A stretch of 64,000 bases of DNA from contig NZ_CP044545.1 of the NCBI RefSeq assembly GCF_008935075.1, forward strand, positions 3,103,587 to 3,167,586, in the 5' to 3' direction. Below the pieces are notes generated by a model. That model was not told the origin of the DNA. It searched no databases and saw nothing but the letters and a program-made list of their open reading frames with translations. The first letter of the stretch is position 1. Every line of letters begins with the position of its first letter. Shown piece by piece: positions 62,673-64,000 of this stretch. Both the position numbers and the translations under genes were made by a program. This DNA is from Pradoshia sp. D12 (GTDB taxonomy: Bacteria > Bacillota > Bacilli > Bacillales > Pradoshiaceae).

Positions 62673-63311
62673 TTATTCACTTTTCGCAGTAGCTCTGATT
62701 TTTGTATCATATATTTCAAGTGCTTGATCTTTTTCCCCGTTTTCCATTAAAGCAGCTAAAATAATATATTGCTTTCGGTCTTGAATGGAGAATTCATAGC
62801 CAGATGCTTTACAGTAACTGTTTACCGTTTTCCAAATTCTTTCCATCAATCGATTGTCAGTCAAACTGGCTAATTGAGAGAAGTAAGCCTCGTCCGTAAA
62901 TGAGTTGGTTCTAGCCCAATTATAGAGATCTTTAATAGTCTCAGGATTTTTACGGTTGTATTCGGACATTATACGTATACAATCTTTTTCTAACAACAAT
63001 TTCACTTCAATCAAATCTTCTTTTGTTTTACCTTCTAAAATGAAAAATGAGCCAAGTAATTCAACAAGCTTATGCTCTTGAAAATCATGAATGAATGTTC
63101 CTTCTCCTCTTCTTGTTTCAATCAATCCCAAAAGCTCCAACGCTCTTAAAGCTTCTCTGACTGAGGAACGGCCAACATTTAAGCGGTCAGACAGCTCCCG
63201 TTCAGAGGGGATTTTATCACCTGGAACAAGATGATCCTCTTCAATCATTCTTTGCAGCTTGCGAACTATTTCTAAATATACTTTTGGCTGTCCTTCAGTT
63301 TGTAATTCCAT
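62673..63311 (-). CDS. GntR/FadR-family transcriptional regulator
   Basis: The 212-residue regulator has a winged helix (about 8-75) with DKIPSERELSDRLNVGRSSVREALRALELLGLIETRRGEGTFI, the classic GntR signature, and an all-helical FCD-type effector domain that seems short and lacks an obvious three-His metal set. It starts 6 bp after the malic enzyme stop, suggesting it answers to malate/pyruvate or an acyl ligand and acts on malic enzyme or the accDA promoter nearby. The effector cannot be read. The TTGTCCTATT repeats in the downstream spacer are possible targets. Confidence 0.88.
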   Translation of the reverse strand: MELQTEGQPKVYLEIVRKLQRMIEEDHLVPGDKIPSERELSDRLNVGRSSVREALRALELLGLIETRRGEGTFIHDFQEHKLVELLGSFFILEGKTKEDLIEVKLLLEKDCIRIMSEYNRKNPETIKDLYNWARTNSFTDEAYFSQLASLTDNRLMERIWKTVNSYCKASGYEFSIQDRKQYIILAALMENGEKDQALEIYDTKIRATAKSE

Positions 63312-63317
63312 CTGTCA

Positions 63318-64000
63318 TCACTCACTTTTTCCAATGGATGATAGTAATTCTGTCTTCTTTCTGATTTCTTCCGGATCAACTTTTAATCTTGCAACCCCTG
63401 TTTCCATCGCCGCTTTTGCTACTGCAGCAGCTACTGCCGGAGCAACTCGCGGGTCAAAAGGAGCAGGGATTACATAATCCGTTTGCAGCTCTTCATCTGT
63501 AATTAGATTTGCAATCGCCTCAACGGCTGCAACTTTCATTTTCTCATTAATATGAGTTGCTCTTACATCCAGAGCCCCTCGAAAAATTCCCGGAAAGGCT
63601 AAAACATTGTTTACCTGGTTGGGGAAATCGGATCTACCAGTTCCTACGACTGCCGCACCTGCTTCTTTAGCCAATTCTGGCATAATTTCGGGAACTGGAT
63701 TGGCCATCGCAAAAATGACTGGATCTGAGGCCATTGATTTAATCATTTCAGGAGTTAGCGCGCCTGCAACCGAAACACCGATAAAAACATCTGCATCTTT
63801 AATGACGTCCTCAAGACTGCCTTCCAAATGATCACGATTTGTATATTTAGCCACCTCTGCTTTTACAGCATTCATACCATATGGGCGTTCTTCATAAATC
63901 GCACCCTTGCTATCACACATAATTAAATCGCGTACACCAAAGTGATATAGTAGCTTAATAATGGCAATACCGGCAGCACCAGCGCCATTTGCAACCACTT
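63318..64000 (-). CDS. NAD(P)-dependent malic enzyme, C-terminal part
   Basis: About 227 residues of the C-terminal portion are visible, and the gene enters from the right edge. The Rossmann segment VVANGAGAAGIAIIKLLYHFG, DADVFIGVSVAGALTPEMIKSM, IFAMANPVPEIMPE and TGRSDFPNQVNNVLAFPGIFRGALD match the short bacterial malic enzyme type (B. subtilis YtsJ/MalS group, about 410 aa). It decarboxylates malate to pyruvate and forms NADPH or NADH. Location beside accDA fits YtsJ, which supplies NADPH, but the coenzyme cannot be told from this part. Confidence 0.93.
   Translation of the reverse strand, partial: VVANGAGAAGIAIIKLLYHFGVRDLIMCDSKGAIYEERPYGMNAVKAEVAKYTNRDHLEGSLEDVIKDADVFIGVSVAGALTPEMIKSMASDPVIFAMANPVPEIMPELAKEAGAAVVGTGRSDFPNQVNNVLAFPGIFRGALDVRATHINEKMKVAAVEAIANLITDEELQTDYVIPAPFDPRVAPAVAAAVAKAAMETGVARLKVDPEEIRKKTELLSSIGKSE

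Overview
The window looks like a chromosomal segment of a low-GC, spore-forming Bacillaceae bacterium. The evidence is the near-continuous Bacillus subtilis-type gene order (zapA-cvpA-polX, pheST, rplT-rpmI-infC, thrS, ytxC, dnaBI, nrdR, speD, gapB, coaE-ytaF-mutM-polA, phoPR, citZ-icd-mdh, ytwI, ytvI, fxsA, pfkA-pyk, accDA, malic enzyme), the spore genes sspI, ytxC and ytaF, strong GGAGG ribosome binding sites, T-box leaders and CcpA-type cre sites. The species cannot be fixed from sequence reading alone. Almost all genes lie on the minus strand; rnhC, a glycine-zipper protein, sspI and ytvI are on plus.

Layout. 1-2330: polX (partial), cvpA, zapA, and rnhC reading the other way. 2333-3945: an elaborate terminator, a 21-bp-period repeat array, a glycine-zipper protein with a SigB-like promoter, and a 186-bp tandem repeat beside the end of pheT. 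3942-7781: pheST with a full T-box leader and promoter. 7797-12640: an rRNA methyltransferase, sspI, an M42 peptidase, a possible 18-residue ORF, two small membrane proteins, and infC-rpmI-rplT behind an L20-type leader; infC appears to start with AUU. 12850-34521: a 21.7-kb carbohydrate locus placed between infC and thrS. 35064-42000: thrS with T-box, ytxC, dnaI, dnaB, nrdR, speD. 42303-51069: gapB, coaE, ytaF, mutM, polA, phoR, phoP. 51248-64000: TCA enzymes, small membrane proteins, glycolytic pfkA-pyk, accDA, a GntR regulator and the end of a malic enzyme gene.

The carbohydrate locus is the main accessory region. It encodes a YicI-type GH31 alpha-xylosidase, a GH42 beta-galactosidase, a divergent GH95 enzyme and a GH3 beta-glucosidase with a CBM6-like tail, all without signal peptides. 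With them are a DUF624 protein, a YesM/YesN-type two-component pair, an ABC importer of the LplB/YtcP/LplA type without its own ATPase, two Gfo/Idh/MocA dehydrogenases and two xylose-isomerase-like TIM barrels. The four glycosidases match the bonds of fucosylated/galactosylated xyloglucan oligosaccharides, so import followed by cytoplasmic dismantling is the simplest reading. The two dehydrogenase/TIM-barrel pairs suggest an added oxidoreductive step on a glycoside (compare E. coli YcjQRS). A perfect cre overlaps the kinase promoter and an imperfect one sits in the presumed GH31 promoter.

Central metabolism in the rest of the window also carries readable control sites: CcpN-like boxes at gapB, a perfect cre about 67 bp upstream of the predicted pfkA start, and a 13/14 cre upstream of citZ.
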